64,000 nt of DNA. Source: Naasia aerilata (GTDB lineage: Bacteria > Actinomycetota > Actinomycetes > Actinomycetales > Microbacteriaceae). The notes beneath the pieces were generated by a model, which saw nothing but the letters and a program-made list of their open reading frames with translations, was not told the origin of the DNA and searched no databases. Shown piece after piece: positions 1 to 9,461 of this stretch (within the stretch, counting starts at the first letter, position 1; every line of letters starts with the position of its first letter). Both the position numbers and the translations under genes were made by a program. Location: assembly GCF_030296595.1 (NCBI RefSeq), contig NZ_AP027731.1, forward strand, positions 1-64,000, written 5' to 3'.

Positions 1-72
1 CGTGCGCCAGCCCTGCGAATGGGCGGCGCCCATGAAGCCGATGCCGATCATGCCCACGCGGAGGCTAACCAT
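1..72 (-). CDS. Gfo/Idh/MocA family oxidoreductase, N-terminus only
   Basis: The first 24 codons of a minus-strand gene that runs off the left end of the window. The translation begins MVSLRVGMIGIGFMGAAHS, a Rossmann nucleotide-binding start with the GIGFMG glycine motif and the following AHS found in NAD(P)-dependent Gfo/Idh/MocA sugar dehydrogenases. The ATG is at 72-70, 98 bp after the stop of the isomerase-like gene at 171-953, so it is probably the next gene of the same operon. In this setting it could oxidise or reduce a keto-sugar intermediate. Substrate cannot be told from so short a piece. Confidence 0.75.
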   Translation of the reverse strand, partial: MVSLRVGMIGIGFMGAAHSQGWRT

Positions 73-170
73 GGTGTGTCTTCCTTTCATCGTCACGGGG
101 AGGGGTCGGGAACCGCGCGGAGATGCGGTCGGCGGTCCGCCACGCCGGTCGTGCGGTGCGGCGGAACCGG

Positions 171-953
171 TCAGCGGGTGATCTCGTCGAGCACCTGCCT
201 GATCGCCCTGGTGGAGGCCGAGGTGTCCTGGGTGGGAACGTACTCCAGGCCGACGACCCCGTCGTAGCCGGAGTCCCGCAGCAGCCTCAGCTGGCGCGAC
301 CAGTCGACCGTGCCGGACCCCGGTTCGCCTCGGCCGGGGACGTCGGCGAGCTGGACATAGCCGACGAGACCGGAGAGCTCGGCGAGCGTCCGCTCGACGT
401 CCTCGCCCTGGGTGATCGAGTGATAGAGGTCGTAGAGGATCGTGAGGCGTGGCGAGCCGACGGCCCGCGCCACCTGGATGGCGTACTCGGTGTGATCGAG
501 GAAGGCGCCCGGGTGGTCGACCCGGCTGTTGACCGGCTCAAGCACGATGGCGACTCCGAGCTCGGCGGTCCGATCGAGCCCTTCGGTCAGGATCTCCGCG
601 AACCGCGCCTGCTGCGCCGGCCGCTTCATCGCGCCGAAGCCGGCTCCCGTGCCGACCACGACCCGGGGACAGCCCAGGGTGCGGGCGTCCTCCATGGTCT
701 GGGTCAGCCCTGCATAGAAGGCCTCGAGGTCGGCGTTGGGCCAGGCGAAGTTCGTGCGCGGCAGGACCAGCGTCGAGCTGAGCGCCACGCCGCTGTCCTG
801 GAGCGCTGCGGCGAGCGCGGGCACATCGCGGCCTGCGGTCCCCCACATCTCGACGGTGTCGAATCCGTCGGCGGCGGCGGCCCGGACGCGATCGGTCAGG
901 TCGTTGCCGACCTCGGTGTAGAGCAGGTCGATGTTGGGAGCGAGGGTGAGCAA
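171..953 (-). CDS. Hydroxypyruvate isomerase-like TIM-barrel protein
   Basis: A 260-aa protein of the AP-endonuclease-2/xylose-isomerase-like TIM-barrel superfamily. The motifs IVLEPVNS, ILYDLYH, VGYVQLADVPGRGEPG and VGLEYVP give the Glu, Asp, Gln, Glu metal-ligand set and the DxPGRxEPG signature of hydroxypyruvate isomerase (Hyi)-type enzymes. Hyi proteins are about 260 aa, so it looks full length. It lies 54 bp downstream of a Gfo/Idh/MocA dehydrogenase gene in a long minus-strand operon of C-glycoside-type genes. A role as a keto-sugar isomerase or epimerase is inferred; the true substrate may differ from hydroxypyruvate. Confidence 0.8.
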   Translation of the reverse strand: MLTLAPNIDLLYTEVGNDLTDRVRAAAADGFDTVEMWGTAGRDVPALAAALQDSGVALSSTLVLPRTNFAWPNADLEAFYAGLTQTMEDARTLGCPRVVVGTGAGFGAMKRPAQQARFAEILTEGLDRTAELGVAIVLEPVNSRVDHPGAFLDHTEYAIQVARAVGSPRLTILYDLYHSITQGEDVERTLAELSGLVGYVQLADVPGRGEPGSGTVDWSRQLRLLRDSGYDGVVGLEYVPTQDTSASTRAIRQVLDEITR

Positions 954-1007
954 GAGAGACTCCGTTCGATGGTTGGTGGGGTGCGCTCGCGGGCAGGGAG
1001 GGGCGAC

Positions 1008-2014
1008 TCAGGGGGCGACGGGGCCGGAGCTCTCCGCGGGGCGCAGCTGGGCGAGAGCCGTCTCCATGATCTCGAGGACCTCGATCGTGGCGGCTACCGG
1101 GTGGAACGGGTGCTCGCGCCGGCCCTCGAGCACCGCACCGCTCACGGCGCGGAACATGGGCACATAGCCGAAGCCTTCGATGGGCTCAGAGAAGTCCTCG
1201 GTCGAGGAGGCTCCAGGGGGCGGCCGAGCGTCACGGTGCCCCCGGTGGGCGAGAAGAAGGGGCCGGAGAACACGAGGGTTCCCTTCGTCCCTCCGATGGA
1301 GGCGGTCGGCGGGACGGCGAACACGATGGACGAGACGGCGACCGCCACGCCGCCGCCCTCGTAGTCGAGGGTCACCGCCTCCCATCGGTCGACACCGTCC
1401 CCCTGCACCTCTCCGGCCGCAGAGATGCTTCGCGGGGAGCCGAGGAAGGCGTGCACGATCGACAGGGTGTACACCCCGAGGTCCCAGAGCGCGCCGCCCC
1501 CGAGCGCCGGGTCCCAGAACCGCTTCGGACCGCTCGCCGGCACCGGGAAGCCCATGCCGGTCTGCGCGAGCCGGAGCTCGCCGATCTGCCCGTCTGCAGC
1601 GATGGCGAGAGCGCGACGGAAGTTGGGGTTGAACCTCGTCCAGAGCGCTTCCATCAGGAAGACGTCGTGTTCCGCAGCGAGGTCGCGCAGCTCTACCGCG
1701 TCGGCGACGGACATCGTCATGGGCTTCTCGACCAGGACATGCTTGCGCGCGAGGATGGCCCGTCGCGCGTAGTCGGCGTGCATCGGGTGCGGCGTGCAGA
1801 TGTACACGAGGTCGACGTCCGGGTCCCGGAGCAGCTCGTCGTAGTCCCCATAGCCCCGAGGAACCCCGGTCTCGGCGCAGAACCGGTCTGCCGTCTCCTG
1901 AGTGCGCGACCCGGCCGCGACGACCTCGACGTTCTCGGTGAGGCGGAGGTCCTGGAGCACCCGACGGGCGATCCCTCCGGTGCCGACGATGGCCCAGCGG
2001 GTCGTGCCCGTCAC
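1008..2014 (-). CDS. Gfo/Idh/MocA family sugar dehydrogenase
   Basis: An NAD(P)-dependent oxidoreductase, about 335 aa after repair. The N-terminus has the Rossmann motif VGTGGIARRV, followed by the EKPMTMS motif that carries the family's catalytic lysine, then ALWTRFNPNF. The GTG start overlaps the upstream stop as GTGA at 2011-2014. The frame breaks near 1214-1219 in a run of C; one added base joins it to a C-terminus ending near AESSGPVAP. Known gut C-glycoside systems use a Gfo/Idh/MocA enzyme (DgpA) to make the 3-keto glycoside before deglycosylation. This gene directly follows a deglycosidase-type pair, so the same role is plausible but unproven. Confidence 0.8.
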
Positions 2015-3015
2015 CGGGAGACCTTCGCGATGACCCGGCGCATGAGATCGTGCTGACGCCGGATGAGCGCCGCGGTGTCCAGCTCGTCGTTCGGAGTCCA
2101 GGAGTGCGCCTCCCACTCGCTCGAGATGGATCCGGCGAAGCCCGCTTCGAGGATCGGTCCGAGGTTGCGGAAGTAGTCGATGGAGGGCTCCTCCCCGTTC
2201 TCGTCGATGTCGTAGAACTTCGCGTGCACATGGAAGATGCGCGGCATGAGCTCCGCCCAGTCCTCGGGCCGCTCGTGGCCGTTCATGGTGAATGCGCTCG
2301 CCACCACGGAAGCGGTGGCGGCCGGCACGCCCCTGCTCTCCGCCAGGGCGATGAACTGGCCCAGGCGCTCTCCCTGGCCGCCATCGGCGGCCCAGATCCG
2401 CTGGAGCTCCGGCAGCAGGTCCGCGGGGAGTCCGGACTCGAGGTAGGTCTGGGCGAGCCCGGCGGAGATGCGATGCATCGTCGAGCTGAAGTCGGGGATG
2501 AAGCCCAACAGGTCCGAGTCGATGCGGTCGTACACCCGGCTGACCGCCTCCACCTTCGGCGTCAGCGGACCCTCCGGCGCGTGGATCTCCATCCCGAGCC
2601 GTACCCCCGCCTTCTCGGCGTACGGGACCAGTCGCTCGAGGGTGGCCGGGTCGGCGCCGATCTGGATCCGGACGACCGGGAAGCCGAGCAGCCGCGCGGC
2701 TTCGATCTGTGGAGCCGTGTAGTCGACGCGCTCCTCCGTCGTCAGGTCGCGGTCGCGCCGGATCGCGATGTCGATGTTGGCGGCGAGCGACGTCGGAACG
2801 AGCCCCAGGCGATCGACGGTCTCGTGGAACTCGTCGATGAAGGCCGTCTCGAGCCTGGGGAAGTTCCGGATGCTCTGGAAGCCGACCAGCTCGACGCCGG
2901 GACCGATCCCGGCGGCCGCCACGTGCTCGAGGAGTTCGGTGAGCGTGTAGCGCGCGCTCACCCACTCGTTGGTGAACGAGTACAGCGTGGTTCCCAGCAG
3001 GGGTGTCGAGGTCAT
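2011..3015 (-). CDS. C-glycoside deglycosidase alpha-subunit-like protein (alpha-1)
   Basis: A 334-aa TIM-barrel protein of the sugar phosphate isomerase/epimerase superfamily. It has the residues expected of a metal-dependent C-glycoside deglycosidase alpha subunit: E143 and H145 in MEIHAPEG, D175 in GFIPDFSS, H264 in FHVHAKFYDID and E300 in SSEWEAH. In the characterised family a Mn-type metal sits on the Glu/Asp/His/Glu set and the nearby His acts in C-C bond cleavage of 3-keto C-glycosides. I start it at ATG 3015 (MTSTPLLGTTLYSF), which overlaps the stop of the beta-1 gene as ATGA; an upstream in-frame start at 3102 lies inside beta-1. It is adjacent to beta-1 and likely forms a complex with it. 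Confidence 0.78.
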   Translation of the reverse strand: MTSTPLLGTTLYSFTNEWVSARYTLTELLEHVAAAGIGPGVELVGFQSIRNFPRLETAFIDEFHETVDRLGLVPTSLAANIDIAIRRDRDLTTEERVDYTAPQIEAARLLGFPVVRIQIGADPATLERLVPYAEKAGVRLGMEIHAPEGPLTPKVEAVSRVYDRIDSDLLGFIPDFSSTMHRISAGLAQTYLESGLPADLLPELQRIWAADGGQGERLGQFIALAESRGVPAATASVVASAFTMNGHERPEDWAELMPRIFHVHAKFYDIDENGEEPSIDYFRNLGPILEAGFAGSISSEWEAHSWTPNDELDTAALIRRQHDLMRRVIAKVSR

Positions 3016-3415
3016 GCGCGGCCCTCCTGAACGGTGAGGGTGCGGTGCGCGTCCGTGCGCCGGGTCAGCGGCCCCACCCCGTCGATGATGATGTAGGCGC
3101 AAGCTCGATCGCGACCGCGACCGCGATCTCGTCGCCCGGCGAGCCGGCCGCTCCGTCGATCTCGACCGCGCCCTCGTCCTGGATGAACCAGATCTCGTCC
3201 CAGCACGGCGCGAGCTCGGCGATCCGCCGCGCCCGGCCGTTCACCCGGAGGCGGATCCGGTCGTCGGGCACCGGCGTCCCGTCGAGCTCGACGGCGACAT
3301 CGAGCACGCTCGAGAGCGGCAGGCTGCGGTACCAGGGCTGGCGGATGCGGACCTCCAGGCCCTTCTCCCCTGCCACGGCCGCGTCGGGGCCGAGGAGCAG
3401 CTCGGGGCGGGTCAT
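3012..3415 (-). CDS. C-glycoside deglycosidase beta-subunit-like protein (beta-1, DUF6379-like)
   Basis: A small all-beta protein, about 134 aa after repair. The pattern is WYRSLPLSSVLDVAVELDGTP, then DEIWFIQDEG, then YIIIDGVGPLTRR and a terminal LTVQEGRA. This parallels beta-2 and beta-3 (YRRLILSMVEELDVEVDGTP and a terminal LTVSA), so it is a diverged DUF6379-type beta subunit. The frame breaks near 3098-3104; adding one G to a GCG-CC context restores an ELAAYIIIDG reading. ATGA overlaps at both ends (beta-2 upstream, alpha-1 downstream) show tight translational coupling and support the repaired frame. In known enzymes the beta subunit packs on the alpha barrel and is needed for activity. 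Confidence 0.7.
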
Positions 3416-3804
3416 GCGCTCACCGTGAGCGTCTGCGTGGTGACCGGGGTGTGCGGCACCGGCAGATAGGAGATCCTCAGCTGCTCCGCCAGGCGGATGT
3501 CATGGGGTCCGGCCGGGAGCCCTCCCGGCTTCGCCACGGTGACGGTGGCGGGTTCGCCGAACTCCCACGCGACCTTGTACTCCGAGCGCATCTCGTCGAG
3601 CGAGTAGGTGCGGCCGCCGACCGTCAGGGAGACGTCCTGCCTCGGCACCGGCGTGCCGTCCACCTCGACGTCGAGCTCCTCGACCATGGAGAGGATGAGC
3701 CGGCGGTAGTAGCCGCAGCGCGCGTCGAAGGCGAAGCCGACGACGTCGGACCCCTGCCGGACGTTGCGCAGGCTGTTCTCCACAATGATGTATCGATCGA
3801 ACAC
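3412..3804 (-). CDS. C-glycoside deglycosidase beta subunit (beta-2, DUF6379-like)
   Basis: A 130-aa protein beginning MFDRYIIVENSLRNV and carrying GYYRRLILSMVEELDVEVDG, PGGLPAGPHDIRL and a final LRISYLPVPHT. It closely parallels the protein at 24904-25290 in length and block order. These are the hallmarks of the DUF6379 family, the beta subunit of C-glycoside deglycosidases (CarC/DgpC type). It lies 13 bp after the alpha-2 stop and overlaps beta-1 by 4 bp, so two beta genes are side by side between two alpha genes. Its natural partner is probably alpha-2. Confidence 0.85.
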   Translation of the reverse strand: MFDRYIIVENSLRNVRQGSDVVGFAFDARCGYYRRLILSMVEELDVEVDGTPVPRQDVSLTVGGRTYSLDEMRSEYKVAWEFGEPATVTVAKPGGLPAGPHDIRLAEQLRISYLPVPHTPVTTQTLTVSA

Positions 3805-3817
3805 GGGTCGGTCTCCT

Positions 3818-4804
3818 TCAGTCCTCGTCCGCGAGCAGCCGGGTCAGCATCTCCTGATGCCGGCGCACCTGCTCGACGCTGTCCACCTCGAAAGCGTCCT
3901 GGATATGGCGGTTGCCCTCGTACTCGCTCGAGAGGTAGCCGTCGTATCCGCCCTCCTTCAGGACGGAGATGATCTCCTGGTACGGGATGCTGTATTCCTC
4001 GCCGCTGTCGTCGATCTCGTAGAACTTGGCGTGGACGTGGTGGATGTACGGCATGTAGTCGAGAAGCTGTCGCGGCTCCTCCCAGATGAACCGCGTCGCC
4101 TGCAGCGCGATGTCCTGCTCGAGCGGGCCGAGGTTCAGCCGCTCGGCCTCGTCCTGCAGCGTCGAGGTGTCCTCGCCGCTGTCGTAGACGTCGACCACGC
4201 GCTTCACGAAGTCGGAGTCCGCGCCGTCCCGCAGGGACCGCTCCCAGAGCACCTTGGGCAGGCGCTTCACGAAGATCCCGAGATCCGGACAGATGCCGAC
4301 GACGTCCGGCCCGACGCGCTCCGCCACCTCGAAGTGGCTCGCGAACCAGTCGCTCGAGAAGCGGCGGGGCGCGTGGACCTCGGTCGCGAGCCGCACCCCC
4401 TTGTCGCGCGCGTAGGGCGCTGCGAGCTCGACGACCTCCGCGGGCGTCGCGGCGAGGATCCGGATCACCGTGGCGCCGAGACGAGCGGTGTGGTCGATGT
4501 CCTTCTTGAGATCCTCGACGAGCTCGCCGGTCGGGCGCGCGCGGTCCGGATACAGCTTCAGCTCGGCGAACATGTCGTGGGCGGTGGGCTGGAAGCCGTA
4601 CTGCTCGCGCCAGGCGTCCCAGCGGCGGTAGAAATCGTCGGACAGGTCGGGGAAGCCCGGCATCATCTGCTCCGCGATGGTCTCGATCCCGAGGGCACCG
4701 AAGCCGACCGACACCGCGATGCAGTCCTCGAGGGTCAGCTTCCGGAGGAAGTACTCCTCCTGGAACGAGTAGAGGCTGACGCCCCGCTTGATGGAGTGTG
4801 TCAT
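3818..4804 (-). CDS. C-glycoside deglycosidase alpha subunit (alpha-2)
   Basis: A 328-aa TIM-barrel protein beginning MTHSIKRGVSLYSFQEEYFL. It has E142 and H144 (TEVHAPRR), D174 (ICPDLGIFVK), H258 (HHVHAKFYEID) and E294 (SSEYEGNRH). This is the full ligand and catalytic set known for CarB/DgpB/DfgA-type alpha subunits, which cleave the sugar-aglycone C-C bond of 3-keto C-glycosides. No frame break. The ATG overlaps the stop of the upstream hydrolase gene as ATGA, and the beta-2 gene follows 13 bp downstream. Of the four alpha genes here, this and alpha-3 look closest to the characterised enzymes. The preferred C-glycoside cannot be read from the sequence. Confidence 0.85.
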   Translation of the reverse strand: MTHSIKRGVSLYSFQEEYFLRKLTLEDCIAVSVGFGALGIETIAEQMMPGFPDLSDDFYRRWDAWREQYGFQPTAHDMFAELKLYPDRARPTGELVEDLKKDIDHTARLGATVIRILAATPAEVVELAAPYARDKGVRLATEVHAPRRFSSDWFASHFEVAERVGPDVVGICPDLGIFVKRLPKVLWERSLRDGADSDFVKRVVDVYDSGEDTSTLQDEAERLNLGPLEQDIALQATRFIWEEPRQLLDYMPYIHHVHAKFYEIDDSGEEYSIPYQEIISVLKEGGYDGYLSSEYEGNRHIQDAFEVDSVEQVRRHQEMLTRLLADED

Positions 4805-5695
4805 TTCCCGCTGTTGTCCTTTCCGTCGCGCCGGGTGCCGACGATGGTGTTGGTGAGCCGTCCGACGCCTTCGATCTCGGCGACCACGACGGCGCCGTCC
4901 GTCAGGTACGCGCCGTCATGGCCACGAGCCGTTCCGGCCGGCGTCCCGGTCAGGATCAGATCCCCGGGGTTGAGCGTCGTGAAGCGGGTGATGGCGGCGA
5001 TCTGCGCGGCGACGCTGACGAGCATCTGGGCGCTCGACGACTGCTGGCGGACCTGGCCGTCGACGGTGAGGCTCATCGCCAGGTTCTGCGGGTCAGGAAT
5101 GAACCGCGCGGGGACGAGCGCCGGGCCGACCGGCGTCAGGCCGTCGGCGTTCTTGGCGACCCCCAGTCGATGCCGAAGATGGGGTGCGTGAGGTGCGGCC
5201 CGCGGACCGAGACGTCGTTGCCCACGGCGTACCCGGCGAGGACGCCGAGCGCGTCCTCTTCGGCGACCTCGAAGCAGCGCTCCCCGATCACCGCGACGAG
5301 CTCGACCTCCCAGTCGAGCAACTCCGCCCCGGTGGGCCGGCGGATCGCATCGCCGTCGCCGGAGAGCACCGTCGGCGGGGAGATGAAGTGGTACGGACGG
5401 ACGAGCGGGGTCTCCCCATCTCGGCCACGTGATCGGCGAAGTTCGCGCCTGCGCAGAACACGGCCGGGCGATCGATCGTCGGCGGAAGGGCTCGCCACCC
5501 GTCGACCGACGTCTCGGCACCGCCGGCGGCGAGAGCTGCCTCGACCTCGTCCACGAGCTCTCGGTCCACCAGCACATCTCGGATCCCGACCGGCCGGCCG
5601 AGCAGCTCGGCGACGTCGTGGTGGCGACCGTCCCGTTCGACGACGATCCGCTCGCCGTCGCCTGAGCTCATCCGCAGGAACCCGAACCCGCTCAT
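4801..5695 (-). CDS. Fumarylacetoacetate hydrolase-family protein
   Basis: About 298 aa after repair. Visible blocks are FCAGANFADHVAEM, RPYHFISPPTVLSG, LLDWEVELVAVIGE, LAGYAVGNDVSVRG, FGIDWG, and a C-terminus with NPGDLILTGTPAGT and VVAEIEGVGRLTNTIV. These are the conserved blocks of the FAH C-terminal fold, including the acidic DWEVEL metal site. Members hydrolyse or decarboxylate beta-diketo acids or hydrate and isomerise ring-cleavage products. Two one-base deletions split it, near 5414-5417 (GGGG) and 5160-5166 (GGGGG). ATGA overlaps join it to hyuB-like and alpha-2 genes. It probably acts on an aglycone breakdown product; this is inference from context. Confidence 0.82.
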
Positions 5696-7427
5696 CGTGC
5701 CTCCCTGAGGGCCTTCGTCGCCCGCTCGTCGATGCTGTAGCCGCCTGCGTCCTCGATCACCGCGACCTTGTACAGGTCGCGGGCGGCGGTCACGGTCACG
5801 TAGCCGGCCGCCACATCGGAGATGACCTCGTTCACGGGACGCCTCAGGGGGTCGCCGAAGCCGCCACCCCCGCCTGTCTCGACGATGAACGACTCCCCGG
5901 GGGCGAGGGGAAGGGAGTCCGCCTTGCCGCTCGCCAGCGTGGCGATCCGCCCATCGGCCGTCCTGCGCCGGACGGCGTTGGGCAGGGCCGGGGTCCCCCT
6001 TCGAGTCCCCAGGGGGCCATCACGGTCCGCTCCACCGAGCTGTTGAAGCGCATGTCCGTCTCGACCTGCCATTCGAAGGTCGTCCCGAGACCCCCGCGGC
6101 GCTCGCCGGCACCGCCCGAGTCGGGGCGGAGGGCGTAGCGGACGGCGAGCAGTCCCGAGCGCTTGACCTCGTTCGCCTCGATCGGCGTGTTGTGCGTGTC
6201 GCCGTCGTTGATGCAGATCGTCGCGCTCTCCCCGTCGGCATCTCTCCTCGCACCCCAGCCGCCGCCCTGAGCCGCGTGCACGAACACGAAGAGCTGGCCG
6301 GTCAGCGGGTCCTGCCCGAAGGCCGTGGCGACGCCGATGTCGGCATGGTGACCCGCGATGGCGAGGTCCGGCACGGCGGGAGCGAGCGCCCGGAAGATGC
6401 AGTCGACGAGCGTCATCGGGTAGGTCATCCACCAGCGCATGGCGGCGGGCCGCTCCGCGCTGACCACCGTCCCCGGCGGCAGGATCACCTCGGCGGGCCG
6501 GAAGCTGCCGGCGTTGACGGGGCCCTCGGTCGGTGACGTCAGCGCCTTGAAGGCGACGTGGACGGCCGAGATGCCCGCGGCCGCGCCCGAGTTGTAATAG
6601 CCGGCCACCTGCGGACTCATCCGCGACAGGTCGACGATGAACCGGTCGCCGTCGATGCGCACCGTGACATCGATGGGCACCCGCCCGACCCTCACTCCGT
6701 CGTCGTCCATCTCGGCGGTCGCGCGGTACTCGCCGTCGGGGATGGCGCGGACCGCGGCGCGCGCCCTCCGCTCGCTCGCATCGAACATCGCGCGGAAGGC
6801 GGCTTCGAGGACGTCCGTCCCATACCGGGCCGCGAGCTCCGTCACACGGGTCTCCCCTGTGCGGACCGCGGCGAGCTGAGCCCGGAGGTCGCCGAGGGCC
6901 AGATTCGAGAAGCGGACGTTCAGCTCGATGATCGCGAGCAGCTCCCGGTCCTCCACCCCGGCCTTCACGATCTTCACCATGGGCAGCTGGAAGCCCTCGG
7001 AGTAGATGTCGTGGGTCGTGCCGCCGAGCACGCCGCCGACGTCCGCCCAGTGCGCCATCGATGCGGAGTAGGCGACGACGTGGCCTCCCGCGAAGACGGG
7101 AAGCACGACGATGATGTGGTTCAGGTGGCTCCCGCTCAGGAAGCCGTCATTCGTCAGCAGCACGTCTCCGGGGTGCATGCCGTCGACCCCGAAGTGCTCG
7201 ATCATGGCCTTCACCGCATGCGACAGGCCGCCGACGAACATCGGCAGCCCCAGCCCGATCGAGACGGTCTCGCCGTCCGCGTCGAACAGTCCGACCGTGA
7301 AGTCCTGCGCCTCGTAGATGATCTGGTTGTAGGCCGTCCGCATGAGGTTCGTCTTCATCTCATTGGTGATGCCCACGAGGTTGCCGCGGATGATCTCAGC
7401 CGTGATCGGATCGAGTCGGTCGTTCAT
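5692..7427 (-). CDS. hyuB: Hydantoinase B/oxoprolinase-type subunit
   Basis: About 578 aa after repair, the usual HyuB length. It opens MNDRLDPITAEIIRGNLVGI and has DFTVGLFDADGETVSIG, HPGDVLLTNDGFLSG, NPDGGNAAG-like GYYNSGAAAGISAVH, and the C-terminal ETGGGGGFGDPLRRP and SIDERATKALR. HyuB partners HyuA in ATP-dependent hydantoinases, 5-oxoprolinase, and the related acetone and acetophenone carboxylases. One base is missing near 5996-6000 in a G run. Its ATG overlaps the hyuA-type stop and its stop overlaps the hydrolase start. The pairing with aglycone-type genes suggests work on a carbonyl or ring intermediate rather than on hydantoin, but the sequence does not decide this. Confidence 0.85.
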
Positions 7428-9461
7428 CGGGATGCTCCGATCTCGAGCAGCAGTGCGCCGGAGCCGTCGACGACGGCGCTGTCTCCCGGGCGCAGGAGGG
7501 TCGTGGTGGTCTCCTCCTCGATCGCCGCGGGACCTTCGATCCGGTCACCCGCGCGGAGCGCCGCTCGCTCGTAGACGGCGCAGGGACGAGGCCCCTCGCC
7601 GATCTCGAAGAGCACGAGACGCTCGGGACGCTGCGCCGCAGCATCGGGCGTGCCGGAGCCCGGCGCGAGGAGCTCCGGAGCCCGGCGCGGGATGGCGCGG
7701 ACGGCGGAGACCCGCAGGCTCACGATCTCGATCGGCTGCCCCGGCGCGGCATGTCCGAATCGGGCCCGATGGCCCTCGTCGAACGCGAGCCCGAGCGCGG
7801 AGGGCTCGATGCGGCCGTCCTCGACCGGCAGCGTCAGCACGTGCTCCTGTCCGACGTATCGCATGTCGAGGGCGATGAGGTGACTCGTCGGCCCCTCGGG
7901 CATGCCTCCTCGCGCAGCGCCGCGGTGCACTCCGCCTTGAGCACCTCGATGCGCTCGCCGAAGCTGTCGTCCAGCTCCGAGAGACGCTGGATCTGCGTCT
8001 GCACGATGTCGTGGCGCAGATCGGCGAGCAGCATGCCGACCGCCGAGAAGACCGAGGGGAGCACGGGGATCACGACCCGGGTGATGCCCAGCTCGCGGGC
8101 GATGAGTGAGGCGTGCACGGGGCCGTTGCCGCCGTACGCGAACATCGCGAAGTCGCGCGGGTCGAGCCCACGCTCCGTGGTCACGGCGCGCACCGCGGTG
8201 GCCATCGAGGCGGCCGCGATCTGCAGGATGCCGTTCGCCGCTGCGGGAGTGCTCATGCCGAGCTGCTCGGCGACAGACGCGACGGCGTCGCGGGCGGCAT
8301 CGGCGTGCAGGCTGAGACCCCCGAGAGTCTCTGATTCGAGTCGATGATGCCGAGCACGACGCTCGCATCGGTGACGGTGGCGTCCACGCCGCCGCGGCCG
8401 TAGCAGGCCGGCCCTGGCTCGGATCCCGCGCTCCGGGGGCCGACGTGGATGCCGCCGCCGATGTCGACGCTCGCGATGCTCCCGCCGCCTGTCCCGACCT
8501 CGACGATGTCGAGGCAGGGGACGCGGATGGGGAGTCCCTCGGCGTATCCCCCCACGAAGTACTCGGACGCGATGGGGAACGCCAGGTCTCGGACGATCGA
8601 GGCCTTCGCGGTCGTGCCTCCCATGTCGAAGGCGATGGCGTGTTCGTAGCCCAGATGACGGCAGGCCTCGATCGTCGCCACGACGCCACCGGCCGGCCCC
8701 GACTCGAGCATCTGCACGCTCTGCCGCCGGATGCGCTCGATGCCCGCGAGGCCGCCGTTGGACTGCATGATCGCGATCGCTCCGCCACCGCTCCTGAAGG
8801 CGTCGTCGAGGGAGGCGAGATAGTCCGCCACGACGGGGCCGACGAAGGCATTGGCGGCGACGGTCGACGTGCGCTCGTACTCGCGGTACTCCCGGCTCAG
8901 CTCATGCGACAGCGAGACGAAGACGCCGGGCAGCTCCTCGGCGAGGATCTCGCCGATCCGCAGCTCGTGGGACGGGTTGCGGTAGGCGTGGAGCAGCGCC
9001 ACGGCGACCGACTGGACCCCGTCCGCGCGCAGCCGGCCGGCGATCGTCCGGATCGCCGCTTCGTCGAGCGGACGCTGAGCCGACCCGTCCGCGCGCATCC
9101 GCTCGGGCGCCTCGAAGACGCGGCGGCGCGGGATCAGCGGCCGAGGACGGCGGAAGGCCAGGTTGAACGCGTCCGGACGATTGACCCGCCCGATCTCGTA
9201 GACGTCGCGGAAGCCCTCCGTCGTGATGAGCGCGGTCTCGGCGCCCCGACGCTCGATCAGCGAGTTGATGACGACGGTGCTGCCGTGCAGGAGGAAGGCG
9301 ACGTCCTCCACCTCAGTCCCCGAGTAGCGGAGGCCGCTGAGGATGCCGTCGAGCAGGTGAGTCGGGGTGCTCAGCGACTTCCCCACCGAGATGTCGCCGC
9401 GCTCGTCCATCGCGACCACATCGGTGAAGGTGCCGCCGATGTCGATGGCGACGCGGCTCAT
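7424..9461 (-). CDS. hyuA: Hydantoinase A/oxoprolinase-type subunit
   Basis: About 679 aa after repair, normal for HyuA. The N-terminus MSRVAIDIGGTFTDVV is the family's phosphate-binding motif of the actin-like ATPase fold, followed by LLHGSTVVINSLIER, ESGPAGGVVATIEA, FDMGGTTAKASIV and GTGGGSIASVD. The middle part has FAMFAYGGNGPVHAS and the C-terminus ends LLLEIGASR. Two one-base deletions split it, near 8318-8322 (GGGGG) and near 7904-7907. It is translationally coupled to the enoyl-CoA hydratase upstream and to hyuB downstream. With HyuB it should form an ATP-dependent amidohydrolase or carboxylase of unknown substrate. Confidence 0.85.

Noticed and set aside
123..1364. Long plus-strand frame opposite the isomerase and dehydrogenase genes
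   Set aside because: Its translation is rich in Arg/Gly/Ala/Pro without motifs, and it lies opposite two well-recognised genes. High-GC DNA produces many such shadow frames; the same applies to 2050-3030, 4798-6138, 6558-7574, 12120-13355, 14135-15304, 16032-17510, 20267-21160, 32071-34287, 50178-51725 and 62039-63304.
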